From positions 1-64,000 of the forward strand of contig ARYC01018644.1 of the NCBI GenBank assembly GCA_000711775.1: a stretch of DNA of 64,000 nt, in the 5' to 3' direction. A program made the translations under genes and the position numbers. Below, piece by piece: positions 11,714 to 22,900 of this stretch. The notes beneath the pieces were generated by a model that was not told the origin of the DNA, searched no databases, and worked only from the letters and a program-made list of their open reading frames with translations. The stretch's first letter is position 1; every line of letters starts with the position of its first letter. The DNA is from Oxytricha trifallax. Taxonomy: Eukaryota; Ciliophora; Spirotrichea; Sporadotrichida; Oxytrichidae.

Positions 11714-12243
11714 GGTATATGTTGGCTTTTATCTTTTGTTCTTAAGATTTTTGTTAATAATATTTAGGATTTATTTTTGTAGTTTTGGTTGGATTTGATT
11801 TTGTTTAAATTAAAATTTTTAAATTATTAATTAAATTTGAATTTGTGTTTTAATTTTCGTAAATTCTCCAATTCAACGAACATTAATGAAATATAATAGA
11901 TTTGTATACTTATTAAAAGTTCCCTATTATTGCTTAATAATGGCTTATTTAGAAAATTTATTCAATATTTATATATTTTTTTTATGAGTTTATTGAGGAG
12001 GTTAGTATAATTTCTGAGAATTAAAATTGTACTCTATAATTTTCTTATATCATTAAATACTTCTTTTATCCAGAATTAAAGATGTTATAGCAAATAAATT
12101 AGTTTCAGAATTATAAATAAATTAGATATTAATAATATTATTTTCCACTCTCTAAATTCTATGTTTATTAATTTTAAATTATTTTTATAGCCAAATAGAA
12201 TTGTAGAATATTGTGATCATTAATAAAATAATTAAATTAATTA
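11714..12243. other. AT-rich non-coding stretch
   Basis: I see no coding signal. It lies upstream of the succinyl-CoA ligase gene and could contain its promoter or an IES that separates its missing start codon. Confidence 0.4.
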
Positions 12244-12251
12244 ATAAATTT

Positions 12252-13375
12252 CCTATCGAAAGTCTTCCAGTCGACTAAATAGGCACTTACCAAGGGTTAG
12301 CAAACTTCACTACTAGGCTTTACCAAGAGAAGTGTCTATGCACCTGGCAACTAGGCTCATGTGTTCATCAACAAGCATACCAAGGTTATTTGCCAATGTA
12401 TGACTGGCAAGCGCGTAAGTCAATTATTTTAAGATATTCATGAATTGCCACGATGGGATTTGCTCTTGAATTCATGTATATCAGCTTTATAATCATTAAG
12501 ATTATAGGAAAGGTAAATTAGGTTTATAATAATGAATATTTGTATAGGGTACTTTCCACACTCATTAAGCCATCACTTATGGAACCAAGATGGTTGGTTG
12601 TGTGAACAGCAAGAGAGGTGGCACTCAACTCATGGGACTTCAAGTTAACGGTACTGTAGCTGAGGCTAAGAAATACACAGAATGTGAAGCTTCAGTATTT
12701 ACGTTCCATCTCCTTTCGCAGCTGACGCTATTCTTGAGGCAGTTGATGCACAAATCGAGCTAGTAGTTGCCATCACAGAGGGTATCCCATCGCTTGATAC
12801 GATCAAGGTAAAGTCCATCATTAAGTCATAAGATAAAACAAGAATTATTGGACCAAACTCCTCAGGTATCATCAAGCCAGGTGAATGCGAAATTGGAATT
12901 ATGCCTGGATATATCCACACTCAAAGATGCATTGGTATTGTTTCCAGATCTGGTACTTTAACCAATTAAGCAGTTGATCAAACAACCACTGACGGGCTCG
13001 GTCAATCCACCGTCGTTGGTATTGGTGGAGATCCATTCAATGGAATCAACTTCATCGATGTCTTTGAAAAATTCGTGGATGACCCATAAACTTAGGAATC
13101 ATCATGATTGGTGAAATCAGTGTAGAAGCCGAAAAGGAAGCTGCTAAATGGTTATCAAAGAACAATCACAGAAATCTTCCAATTCTGAGCTTTATCGCTG
13201 GCCAAACTGCACCCCAGGTAGAAGAATTGAACATGCTGTTGCCATTATCTCTGGTGGAAAGGGTGGTGCTACAGACAACATTAGAGCTCTTGAAAAGAAC
13301 GGTATTCATGTTGTTCATAACCCAGCTAAGATGTGGAAGGCATGGCTATGCTAATGAGATAAAAAAGAAGTGAAG
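12252..13375 (+). CDS. Succinyl-CoA ligase (synthetase) alpha subunit, mitochondrial
   Basis: This citric-acid-cycle enzyme subunit carries the CoA-binding site and the phosphorylated histidine. The N-terminal part is basic and Ser/Thr-rich ([14 protein letters not shown]), like a mitochondrial presequence. It runs into [13 protein letters not shown] at 12377-12414, a GT...AG intron at 12415-12547 (133 bp), then [19 protein letters not shown]. Next come [20 protein letters not shown] near 12719-12778, [29 protein letters not shown], and [25 protein letters not shown] and [16 protein letters not shown] contain the active-site loop region. No ATG is in frame at the start. One-base shifts occur near 12697, 13095, 13215 and 13330. 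The gene is either a decayed germline copy or affected by sequence errors. Confidence 0.88.
12415..12547 (+). other. Intron in the succinyl-CoA ligase gene
   Basis: The interruption begins GTAAGT and ends TATAG, and joins CGC to GGT without changing phase, restoring the family order MTGK(R/Q)-GTFH. The consensus ends favour a spliceosomal intron over an IES. Confidence 0.75.
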
Positions 13376-13760
13376 GTGTCCATCTCTGATCTCCAGTCTT
13401 CATATAGTGAGCATAATTGTATCTCATGCAGTTTTAATTTTTAAAATTTATGTAAATTGATATAGAAATCCGAAAACACCAAAATGATCATAAATTATCT
13501 CGATAAATTTTATCAAAAGTTCATTTTAATACTATCATATGAACTGCAGAATATTTAAATGCACATTTAGAAGACAGTTGTTTTTAATTAAATACTACAT
13601 ATGTTCGTATTTGATTCTTCATTTGCCTTCTATTAATAAAATATTTAATTTCTTATTAAAATCTTAAATTCATTTCATCTAATCATTTTGTTATCAATAA
13701 TCATAATTGATTAAAATACTTATAATTTAAAAAGGAGGTTTGTTAAACTTATTTTTTAAA
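13376..13760. other. Intergenic, AT-rich
   Basis: This is the downstream flank of the succinyl-CoA ligase gene. Nothing is recognised. Confidence 0.4.
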
Positions 13761-14512
13761 ATGGATCCTTTCTTGTTAGCTCTTTTTGAACAGATTCAAC
13801 AGATAAAAGTTTGATAAGTTTTTTATAATATGATTTTTTCTACTATATTGACTTTGAAGAGGAAATAATCTGACAATTAAGAATTATATTATCTTAATTT
13901 AAGATATCTAATACAAAATAGATTTATTATAATCAATTCGGCTTTCTTCTAATTGTATTTCTGAGCATCCCATTCATATCATAAGTTATAAAACCATGCA
14001 CAAACCTCTTCACAAATATCATTCATCTCTTTATGAATTCATATTTTACAATTTCTGTCCCATTATGTTTCGTCCTTAACCCATGTTATTACCAAAAGCT
14101 TTGTTATTACTTAGTAGTAGTTACTCAGCTGTTTTGTGAGTGATGTATTATGATAAATTGTTTTATTGAGGGATGATAATCATTTATTTCTAGTCACTAT
14201 TGCAAAGTTATAAAACAAATAATTTCATTAGCTATTGTTGGCTGTATTTTGTTTGGTGCTTTAATTGAAAAGCAGATGATAATTCTATGCATAAATTAGT
14301 ATTTAAAAACTAATCATCCAATTTTATATATTTAATATTTTAAATTAAAATTATGCAGACGATGTTTAACTTGAATTAATAAGTTGATTAATCTATTCGT
14401 TTGAAACTTAATCTTGCAACATCCTTCTTTATTACTCATCATCTCAAATATATTGTAATTGTTGCCCTATTCCTCGTCATATCAATTGAGTTTGGAGGTG
14501 AGTGGTGTCAAA
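13761..14512 (+). CDS. Putative multi-pass membrane protein
   Basis: Family unknown. ATG at 13761 opens M-D-P-F-L-L-A-L-F-E-Q. Further hydrophobic blocks on the same strand are GFLLIVFLSIPFISQVIKP near 13941-13998 with SYFTISVPLCFVLN near 14038-14080, IISLAIVGCILFGALIEKQ near 14222-14275, and HLKYIVIVALFLVISIEFG near 14440-14500, which ends at a GTGAGT donor-like site. Each could be a membrane helix. The blocks are separated by AT-rich DNA, as expected for exons or MDSs. They could also belong to more than one gene. Confidence 0.4.
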
Positions 14513-15006
14513 AATTTCTATTTGAGTATTCCTTGTCATCAATTAGGGAATTTACTTTTTAAGAAGTAGATTCCAATATATTTATTTGTTTTGTCGATTA
14601 AGATTACTGATTCTTTTGGGATGTGGAATTAGGGTTATAAAATTTAACTAATAAATTTTATATGAGAAATACTATATATTAAAATAATTCTTATTTATTT
14701 TTAATAAAAGATTTATAATTGGATTGAGTAATATTCATACAAAATAGTATTGTTATTAAATGAAAATTAATTTAATTAATAATAAATTCAATAGATATTG
14801 TTGGATAAATTTAAATTGTTGTTAAAATTGATTCTACATTTATTATTTCGAATCAATTTAAACATATTTTTATTATATTAATTAATATTTTATTACACCT
14901 GATATTCTTTCATTAAAATATTAATTTAGTTTTGATGTAGTTTCGAGTAGCATCTCTAGTCGATTTTTTTGGTTAATGGAAGTTTACATTAACGACGATG
15001 TTTCAA
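14513..15006. other. AT-rich non-coding stretch
   Basis: Nothing recognisable; it separates a plus-strand membrane-protein candidate from a minus-strand coiled-coil gene. Confidence 0.4.
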
Positions 15007-17940
15007 TCACTCTAACATGTTAATTTAAGGGTGTTGCTCTATTTATATGTTATCTCTTGGGCTTTGATCAAACGGATAAATTTCCTCGTCCTTGTCTTCA
15101 TCTTCATTCTCCGAGTATTCATAAGATTAAATCTCTTCACTTTCACTTATCATTGACCTAAATGACTTTTGTTGTTTAATTATGTTGCTTTCATTTTTTA
15201 AGTTCCTATAATTAATCACTCCTCTTCTCTGTTTAAACTCTTAATACTGTTGTTGAATTTGGTTTGTAGGGGTTTTGGAAGAAGCTCATGATTAAGAAGG
15301 AGCCTGTTTATTTATCATGCTTTTGTCAAGCAATTTTAAATTTGATTGACTTGTCGACGAGTCTAGGAAATCATTGCTTAGTATTTCATCATCTAGCATT
15401 TGATTAAATTCATTTGCAATTGATTTGAATCCTCTGTAAAACTTGTGATTTTAAAGTAAATTTAAGATCCTTTTTTTACAATTTTAGTATATTTTTTGCT
15501 ATCTTTAACTATTTTAACCTGATTTTCTTGGAACTTTGGAGTATAGGCTTTAATTTACTTTTCTTATTTGGCAATCCAAATTTCATTGAATTAATCAAGT
15601 TTCATCATTTATTAAAATTTAGCTTTTTCTATGATATTTGCTTCCTCTGGGAAAGCGTTCACAAAACTTCCTTTTTATTTAAATATCTAACTATTAGCAA
15701 ATTATTATTAGCCTTTCTCTCAGGGGAATTTTCAATGTAAATTTTATTGGATTACTTTTAAATGTGTAAATTCATAAAGATTGGGAGGGAAAGTGTTTGC
15801 TTGAGTGAAATTTTATGAGTTTGAAATTTTATTTCATGATGGACTTGCAGTAGAAAACAATTTCTTTTAGTCTAGCTATTATTTTGCTATAGATTTCTAA
15901 GAAGGAGTGTTGTCCTTAGACTACTAAAAGATTAATAATTCACCATCTTCAATGGTTATAGGATCTTGCTATTATACTACATTTTATCTTTTAGTTCGCT
16001 TAACTTGTCTGACTTGTTACAATTACTAAAAATTTTGGATCTTTACTTCTTCCCCATTGTCTTATTGAAGAATCTACTCTTGCTATAGTCTATTAAGTTA
16101 GATAGTGTTGTTCATTTGATGCTGGTATTGTAGGAATACATTTTATTTAAGGAAATTATTTAAATTTAGATTTACAAAATATTAAAATCTTGGTATTTAA
16201 CTTTCTGGAAACCTAGACAGTATGGTATTTGTTCGATAGAGAATTTAAAATTAGCTGGACTTTACTATTGGCTGTACCCCTCTATCGCATCCCTGGAGCA
16301 AGTTAACACGACTTTAATTTTTGGTGATTTGTTTAGTTGATTTTAATGCCAAAATTAAAATCGTGTTAGATGCGATAGAGGGGTACCGCCAATAGTAAAG
16401 TCCAGTTAAATTTAAATTCTCAATTGAGCAAATACCATATTGTCTAGGTTTCTAGAAAGTTAACTGCCAAGATTTTAATATTTTGTAAATCTAAATTTAA
16501 ATAATTTTCCCATATCAAATGTATTCCTACAATAATAATAATCCTCATTTATTTCCTTAATAAAAGGTTAAGGCATAGCATAGTTTTGTCTCCACTATTG
16601 TTCACTGTAATCTAACTTCTTAAATTAAGTTAGTAAATATCTCTAAAAAATGCTCATAATTTAGCCCTACATCAATAACTGATTATTCTATTTAGAATAT
16701 TTTATACTCTGACAGCACCCCCATTTTTAGATTTCTATAATTTTAGCCAAAATATTTTATTTAATATCATTGAAACTTGATAAGAAAGTCTTCTCTTGCT
16801 AGGTTTAAAATTCATCAAAGTCTAGTTTTAGTTTTTATATTTAATCTGAGTGTGCTTAAAGATTGAGGCTAAAATCGTCAGTCAAGTTTTATTTAAGTCG
16901 AGACTATAATTATTCTATTTTATTCTTCATATTATTGCCATTTGAGGTTTTCTATGTTTAAAGTAATTATAATTCTTTCTCAATTTTGGTAATTAATGCA
17001 ATCAAATTATATGATCTAATTATTAAATTATTGAACTATAAATATGCTTATATCTATAATGCAATTATTAATGCATCATTACCTTGTTGATAATTGAACA
17101 GCTTATCTGTGATGTGATGGCCAAATCTACATACAACCCAATTAGATTTTAAATATCCTCGTCATCACTTTGGCGTTTTTCTAATACTTCAACTCTCTAG
17201 CAATATTTCTATCTTACTACATATTTTGAACAATTTTCTTGAGCTTAGTTAGGTAAGTCTAATGATCCCTAATCTTACCTTCTATTAAAATACATTTATT
17301 ATCCGTGCATTTGACTTAGTCCTCTATTAAATTTAACTTTTAAGTTTGCTTTGATTTGAAGTCATCAAAGTTGAAGTCATTCGTTTTTCTAGTCCCAAAG
17401 TACTCTAATCTTTTCATCAGCTCTTTCTTTAAATTTAAAAACAGTTTTAAATTTATTGGTATAAATATTTTGAAGGTTCTCTACTTTACTGTCTAGATAT
17501 TGATTTACATCTGCTTTGAATTTATAAAAATCTTGAACTTTTCTTTCCTCCTCTGATTGCTTAAGCTCTATTTTATTCAAATCTCTCGGCTTTAAATTGG
17601 TTCTGGAGCATCCCTATGTCGTCCTTACGCTTATTCATTTGTTCATCAATTTCACTTTTTACAATATCTGTTTTCATATCTACTTCCTTAATGCTGATAC
17701 ATTCGCTTATTCTTTTTTACAAGGTATTGTTGTCTTGCTTAAGTACTTTGTAGGATCTTATTAGATCTTTGATTCTCCTGATTATTTCATCTTCAAAGAT
17801 TCCAAATTTATTTTTTTAATCTATAACAGCTCGATTAACTTCTGATTCTTCGCTTGCTAATTGAGGGTTCTTGTTTACCTCCTATTGCAGTTTAGAATGG
17901 ATATCTTTTGAAACTAGTAGTTAAATCGTTCTTTGTCATG
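15007..17940 (-). CDS. Long coiled-coil, Gln-rich protein, split by a MITE
   Basis: ATG at 17940 (M-T-K-N-D-L-T-T-S-F) is followed by a heptad-rich coiled coil from about 17900 to 17390 (for example FEDEIIRRIKDLIRSYKVLK and FKADVNQYLDSKVENLQ). Downstream blocks are IMSIFQRYLLTQFKKLDYSE near 16590-16650, a Q-rich part near 15860-16110 (VQQQDPITIEDGELLIFQQ), and an acidic C terminus near 15055-15130 (YEYSENEDEDKDEEIYPFD) ending at TGA 15007-15009. Two in-frame TGAs and some shifts are present. A 405-bp MITE at 16128-16532 sits between the blocks. It could be a cytoskeletal or nuclear scaffold, but function cannot be assigned. Confidence 0.6.
16128..16532. mobile_element. MITE-like element with long terminal inverted repeats, TA target
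   Basis: A 405-bp element starts TTGTAGGAATACAT and ends ATGTATTCCTACAA, with inverted-repeat arms of about 180 bp around a short centre. TA lies on both sides (16126-16127 and 16533-16534), matching the TA target of Tc1/mariner-type transposons. It has no coding capacity. The inner arm segment AAATTAGCTGGACTTTACTA is related to the MITE at 46261-46599. It sits inside the coiled-coil gene and would have to be removed as an IES or intron for that gene to be expressed. Confidence 0.8.
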
Positions 17941-18524
17941 TCTAAGTGTGTGATCGTAGTTCTAGTTCAATGGTATCATGCATTTACTAAGAGATATGTG
18001 TCTAATTAGTCAATAAATCTGAAGGATTCCTTATGTGACTAACTGACTAGCCTGGATTTTATAGATTTAGTGAGTGATATTTATCAGGGGTTGTGATATT
18101 ATTCTCGAATATGTTCCTTCTTCCATAAAAGTCTAGTTTTCTATACAAAATCGGGGTATAAGCTTTTGAGCTATAAATTGCTTATATATATATATATACA
18201 TTAAAATTTTAATTTATTTATTAAAAAAGTAAATTTTAAATAAATGATCTTTTTAATGAGTTTAAAAAAAATTATTTATTTTTTTAAAAAAAAAGAATAA
18301 AAGAAAAATAAAGTAATAAATTAATGTATGTGATTTTAGTAGTAATTGGATACTTTTATTATGACTTCGCCAAATAATTTAAAAGATTTATAAAATAATT
18401 TAGCGAAGAAATATTTAGAAAAGAACATTTTAAGTAAAAACCTTCTCTAAAATAAAATTTCAATTTTTACAAATACTACGAAACTTCCCTCACAAATTTT
18501 TATAAATTGTATTAAATACTTACT
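17941..18524. other. Intergenic, AT-rich, with a short (TA)n tract
   Basis: This holds a TATATATATATATATA tract near 18183-18198 and long A/T runs after 18200. It lies between the outward-facing starts of the coiled-coil gene (minus) and the next plus-strand gene, so promoters are expected here but none is identifiable. Confidence 0.4.
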
Positions 18525-19735
18525 AAATCATTGATTGCTTTTGAGTACGTGTCATAGATCTTACCCCATGATTCTACCCCAACTAAATCAACTCAACATT
18601 TTAATTTCTCAAATGCGCAGATGGACCATTAACACTTAATGAAAATATAGAAGAGGCTTGCTGATTTATCGTAGAATTATTGTGATTAGGGTATCTGAAA
18701 TAGTTATCAATTGAGGGAGAATATAATGACTTTGTCAAAATATTAAAATGTGGGCGATTCTACTAGTTCGCCAAGTTTTTGTTTATTTTTAATGTTTTTT
18801 CCAAGTTTCTGTAAGGAAGGATTAATAGGGGTCTATTTTATTGCTAAAAATTAGTTTAGCTATTTTAAATCGTGGAATAGTTAGCGTTGTAGTTATGAGA
18901 TTAATTATTGAAGTTGAAGATTGCAGAGTGGTCCCTAGAGTATTCATAGACATCTAATTCTTATAAATTTAAATTTATAACATTTAAAAGCGTACTTGAC
19001 AATTCTCTATCTGTATATCTGGCTATGTGGGCAATTGTTTCGGACCAACGAATTACTTCATAGCTACGATTAGTTATGCTCATATTTTGGATTGGGGCAA
19101 TTTTTGATTGCAGAATTTTCATAAAAATGGTGAGTGTGTTCCATAATTATTCTTAAGAAATATATTACAATTAACGAATATAATTATTCGATCGTATGTT
19201 ATGCTGACACGTTAAAATTAAGGAAATTAAAATAAATTCTGAAAAAATCAAATTAAATTTGGGTTTCACTTTTTAAAATCAATCAAAACTAATTCATTGT
19301 TATATCTGAATATAATGTGATTATAATTAAATTTACAAAAGCACGTGTTCATTCTATAATTATATATACTCTAGATTTTTGCGTCATTTGGCTTTCTATC
19401 TGTTTTGAAATCTACATTCAATACTATATTATGAATTTAAATAAATAAGATAATTATATTTCAGTATTTGTTGTTTATGCAGTTAAGTTTAGATTTTAAT
19501 AATATAAGTAACCTATATAATAAGTTTATTCATACAATAATTGAAAAATTTGGTAAATTATTTTTCGTTCTTACAGAATTAAAAGGTTTATCACTTAATA
19601 CTTTTGAGACTAATTGGCAAAGAATTGGCTCAATTTCTGTTCTCAAGTATTCCCTATCTTCTTCCTTTCTTTTATGTTTCTCTATGATATTTAGTTTTAA
19701 ATATAGATTGGAAATATTTCATTGCTAACCAAAGA
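18525..19735 (+). CDS. Putative membrane protein (weak PEX11-like pattern)
   Basis: Plus-strand blocks under the ciliate code are QILPHDSTPTKSTQHFNFS with QKRLADLSQNYCDQG near 18560-18680, EYNDFVKILKCGRFYQFAKF near 18715-18776, then RGLFYCQKLVQLFQIVEQLA to about 18885. IAEWSLEYSQTSNSYKF and LRLVMLIFWIGAIFDCRIF run to about 19128, at a GTGAGT donor. A second exon would start after TTTCAG near 19466. The KILKCGRF...FYCQKLVQLFQ pattern and C-terminal hydrophobic helix recall PEX11 peroxisomal membrane proteins, but the match is loose. A TGA interrupts the middle. Confidence 0.35.
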
Positions 19736-19906
19736 GTGATTCCTAGTTCACGGAATAATCATTCATTACAAAAAAAATATATTTAATTTTAAATTAATTA
19801 AATTTCATTATAAGTTAGCTAGCATTCAATTTATACAATTATATAATTCAGTTATCATACAATTTATTTAGAGATTTAATTATATTAATTCAAAAATTAA
19901 GTAAAA

Positions 19907-22900
19907 ATGCAGCGCTTTGTAGATGAGCAAGATGGCCTTAGTTTTCGATAAGATTTAAATGATGATATTAGTTATATTAAATTCTCCAATATTTTTATAA
20001 TTTATTTGGAATATTTAACTGTATTTTAATCAATATTTTAAAGTAATAACAAACAAGATTTCGGGAGTGTAGTTAAATAGAAGTAACAAAATTCAAATTA
20101 AAAGCATAAAGCTGATGGAACACATGAAATATAAGATGCTATATATTCGACAATCAACCCCATTTAAATGAATAAAAGAGATCAAGTGTAAGTATTTTGT
20201 CTCATCCATTTTTATTCAGTTTGTATTTAAATTCTAAACAAAAAAGCTTATAATCTATCTAACCATTGATATTATAGGTCTATCAAGATGCAGATCCTTT
20301 AGAAGCCATTCCAAATGTAAGTAAAAAAATGTAATTAACATTTATTATAGATAAGAACAATCAAGTTAGATGGAAAGTATCGAGGAGTGGATGCTTAATA
20401 GAGACTCCCTGCTAATTCCATTTCAAATTAGAAATATTAATTCTTGAATTTTTTTTGTACCATTGGTCCTCTTTAACCAGTTAATTCATGTTAATTTATT
20501 TTGAAATTGAGTTTGTTCCACTAATTAATCATTTATAATGCTACTAAGTTCAAGTTATTCTTAAACTTGTTTTTCTAGATAGTTATAATATCCCAATTCA
20601 TTGAAACTCTTCGAGTAGGTTTCCTCTTAACTTTCTTAGCACCTCTAGTCTTCGTACTTTTACTAATTATGGCGAAAGAGGGTTATGATGATTTTTAGAG
20701 ATTTCAAAGTGATCAAGTTATGAATGCAAAGCACTACAAGAAAATAGAATAAAAACTCCAAACTAAACTAACAATTGAAGTTAAATCCTGTGATTTAAGA
20801 GAAGGTTATGTGATTTATGTGCAGAGCAATGAAAGAGTGCCTGCGGATCTGGTGCTTTTATTCACTACAGATAAATTAGGCACTGTTTTCATTAGAACGG
20901 ACTAATTATATGGAGAGACTGATTGGAAGGTGCGTAGACAAGTGACTTTCACACAGAATAGTATTGAGAGACCAGAGGAATTACTATTTATGGATAATGC
21001 ATAGATTAAGTGCAAGAACCAACAAATTTGATCAATGAATTCGCTGGAATATTCCAAAATAAAATTATTGACTAAGAAATCAAGGAGGCACTGAGTTAGA
21101 AAATACATTATGGGCTAAAACTGTTCTTGTTTCACAAGGGAATGTCATTGGTATTGTAGCATGTACTGGGAGATAAACTAGGTCACAGATGAATAAAAAA
21201 CTCCTAACCATTAAACAATGTCAGTTAAACAGAGAGATTAATTATAATATATTAGCATTATTTTCATAATGATAAATAGATATTATTAAATAAATATTTT
21301 ACCTGAGTAAAATCCTATTTGAATTAGTGTTGATTTTGTCACTATCAATAGTTGTGTTAAATGGTTTCAATGGAGATTAGCTCATGTTCTATAATTATTT
21401 TGATCAAATTCAATGAATCCATAATTTATGTATTTTATGAAAAAATTTAAATAAAATTGTTAATTGAACTCAAAGAAACTTAAGTAATTTGTACTTCCGC
21501 ATAGTTTAATTGCTTTACTCTATTATTTCAATAAGTTTAAGAGTGAACTTAGACCTAGCTAAAATTTAATACTCCTACTGCATATATTAAGACGATTAGA
21601 TCCCAGGGACAGTGGTCAGGAATTCCACTATACCAGAGGAATTAGGAAGAATTTAGTTTTTAATTACAGATAAAACAGGAACAATAACTCAAAATGACAT
21701 GATCTGCAAGAGCATAATTAGATTTATATTAAATAATGTTTAATTATATTAACATTTGTTATTACATAATGACTAAATTTGCTTAATTCTCATCTGAAGA
21801 CACATCAGAGGATTTAAAGGAACTAATCCACAGGAACTGCAGATAATTTGGAGAGGGACCCTGTGCTGATTATAACTTAGATACTGCCAAAGTTTAGGTA
21901 AGAAGAAGAAAACAACATTATTATATTATTATAAATTGAATTATAATATATATCCATTCATATATTCTAGAAAAGGACAGCATAAAATGCAATTATTTAT
22001 TGAATAAATAACACTAGATATGCAGAGATTTGTTGACAGCTTTAACCCTTTGTAACAACGTTCCCCCTGTGTAGTAAGACTCATCAGTCCAACTGCCTCA
22101 AATTCACAAGAACGAAAGTCTGAGTAACTTTGCCAGCAGCTACTTACCGCTCGCAATAACGCAATAACACACCTTAACAGTCAAGGGATAGATAGAATTT
22201 AAACAATTAATAACATTGAAATAATGTTTTAACTTATAATATAATATAAATTAAATTAAACAGTATAATTTAATAAATTTGGGAAATTTATAATTTTAGC
22301 TATATTTTAGGAAAAATTTCTGAATCAAATGAAACTGTTCATTGCATTTATTGCAATTAATTTAAACTAAAAATAATAGAAAATTTATAATTATAATTGA
22401 GTTATAACATTTGAAGAAGGAAGAACCAATATTGAGGCTTGCAGTCCAATTGAAATTTTATTGGTTAAGTTTGCAATAGACATGAATATGCTTATGTTTG
22501 AAATAGATAGAACCCAAGTAATGATTAAGAATTCTGATTCTAACAATATTAATTATTAGAGATTTCTAAAAACATTTTAAACGTTTAATGTTTATTCTAA
22601 ATACGAAAACTACTAGGTACTCGCAAACTTCCCATTCTTTAGTGAGACCAAGAAAATGTCGAAATTAGTGAAACAAAAAGAGACTGGCAGAATTATTTAC
22701 TAAGTAAAGGGTGCTGAGGTTGCCTTGGAGACCAAAGTCAAACCATCTTAAAGAAATAAATAATTGTTTTAGAAGTGGTTTATAGTTCGCCCCTTTATTA
22801 ATTTAGATTTAACAAAGAGCACCACTTTTGGAATTCTGTGAAAGTTTAACTATGGAAGGTTTAAGGACCTTGGTAATTGCCTAAAAAGTGCTGACTGACG

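Noticed and set aside
18183-18198. (TA)n tract as an element or origin
   Set aside because: Short simple repeats of this kind are common in AT-rich ciliate germline DNA; nothing else supports a function.
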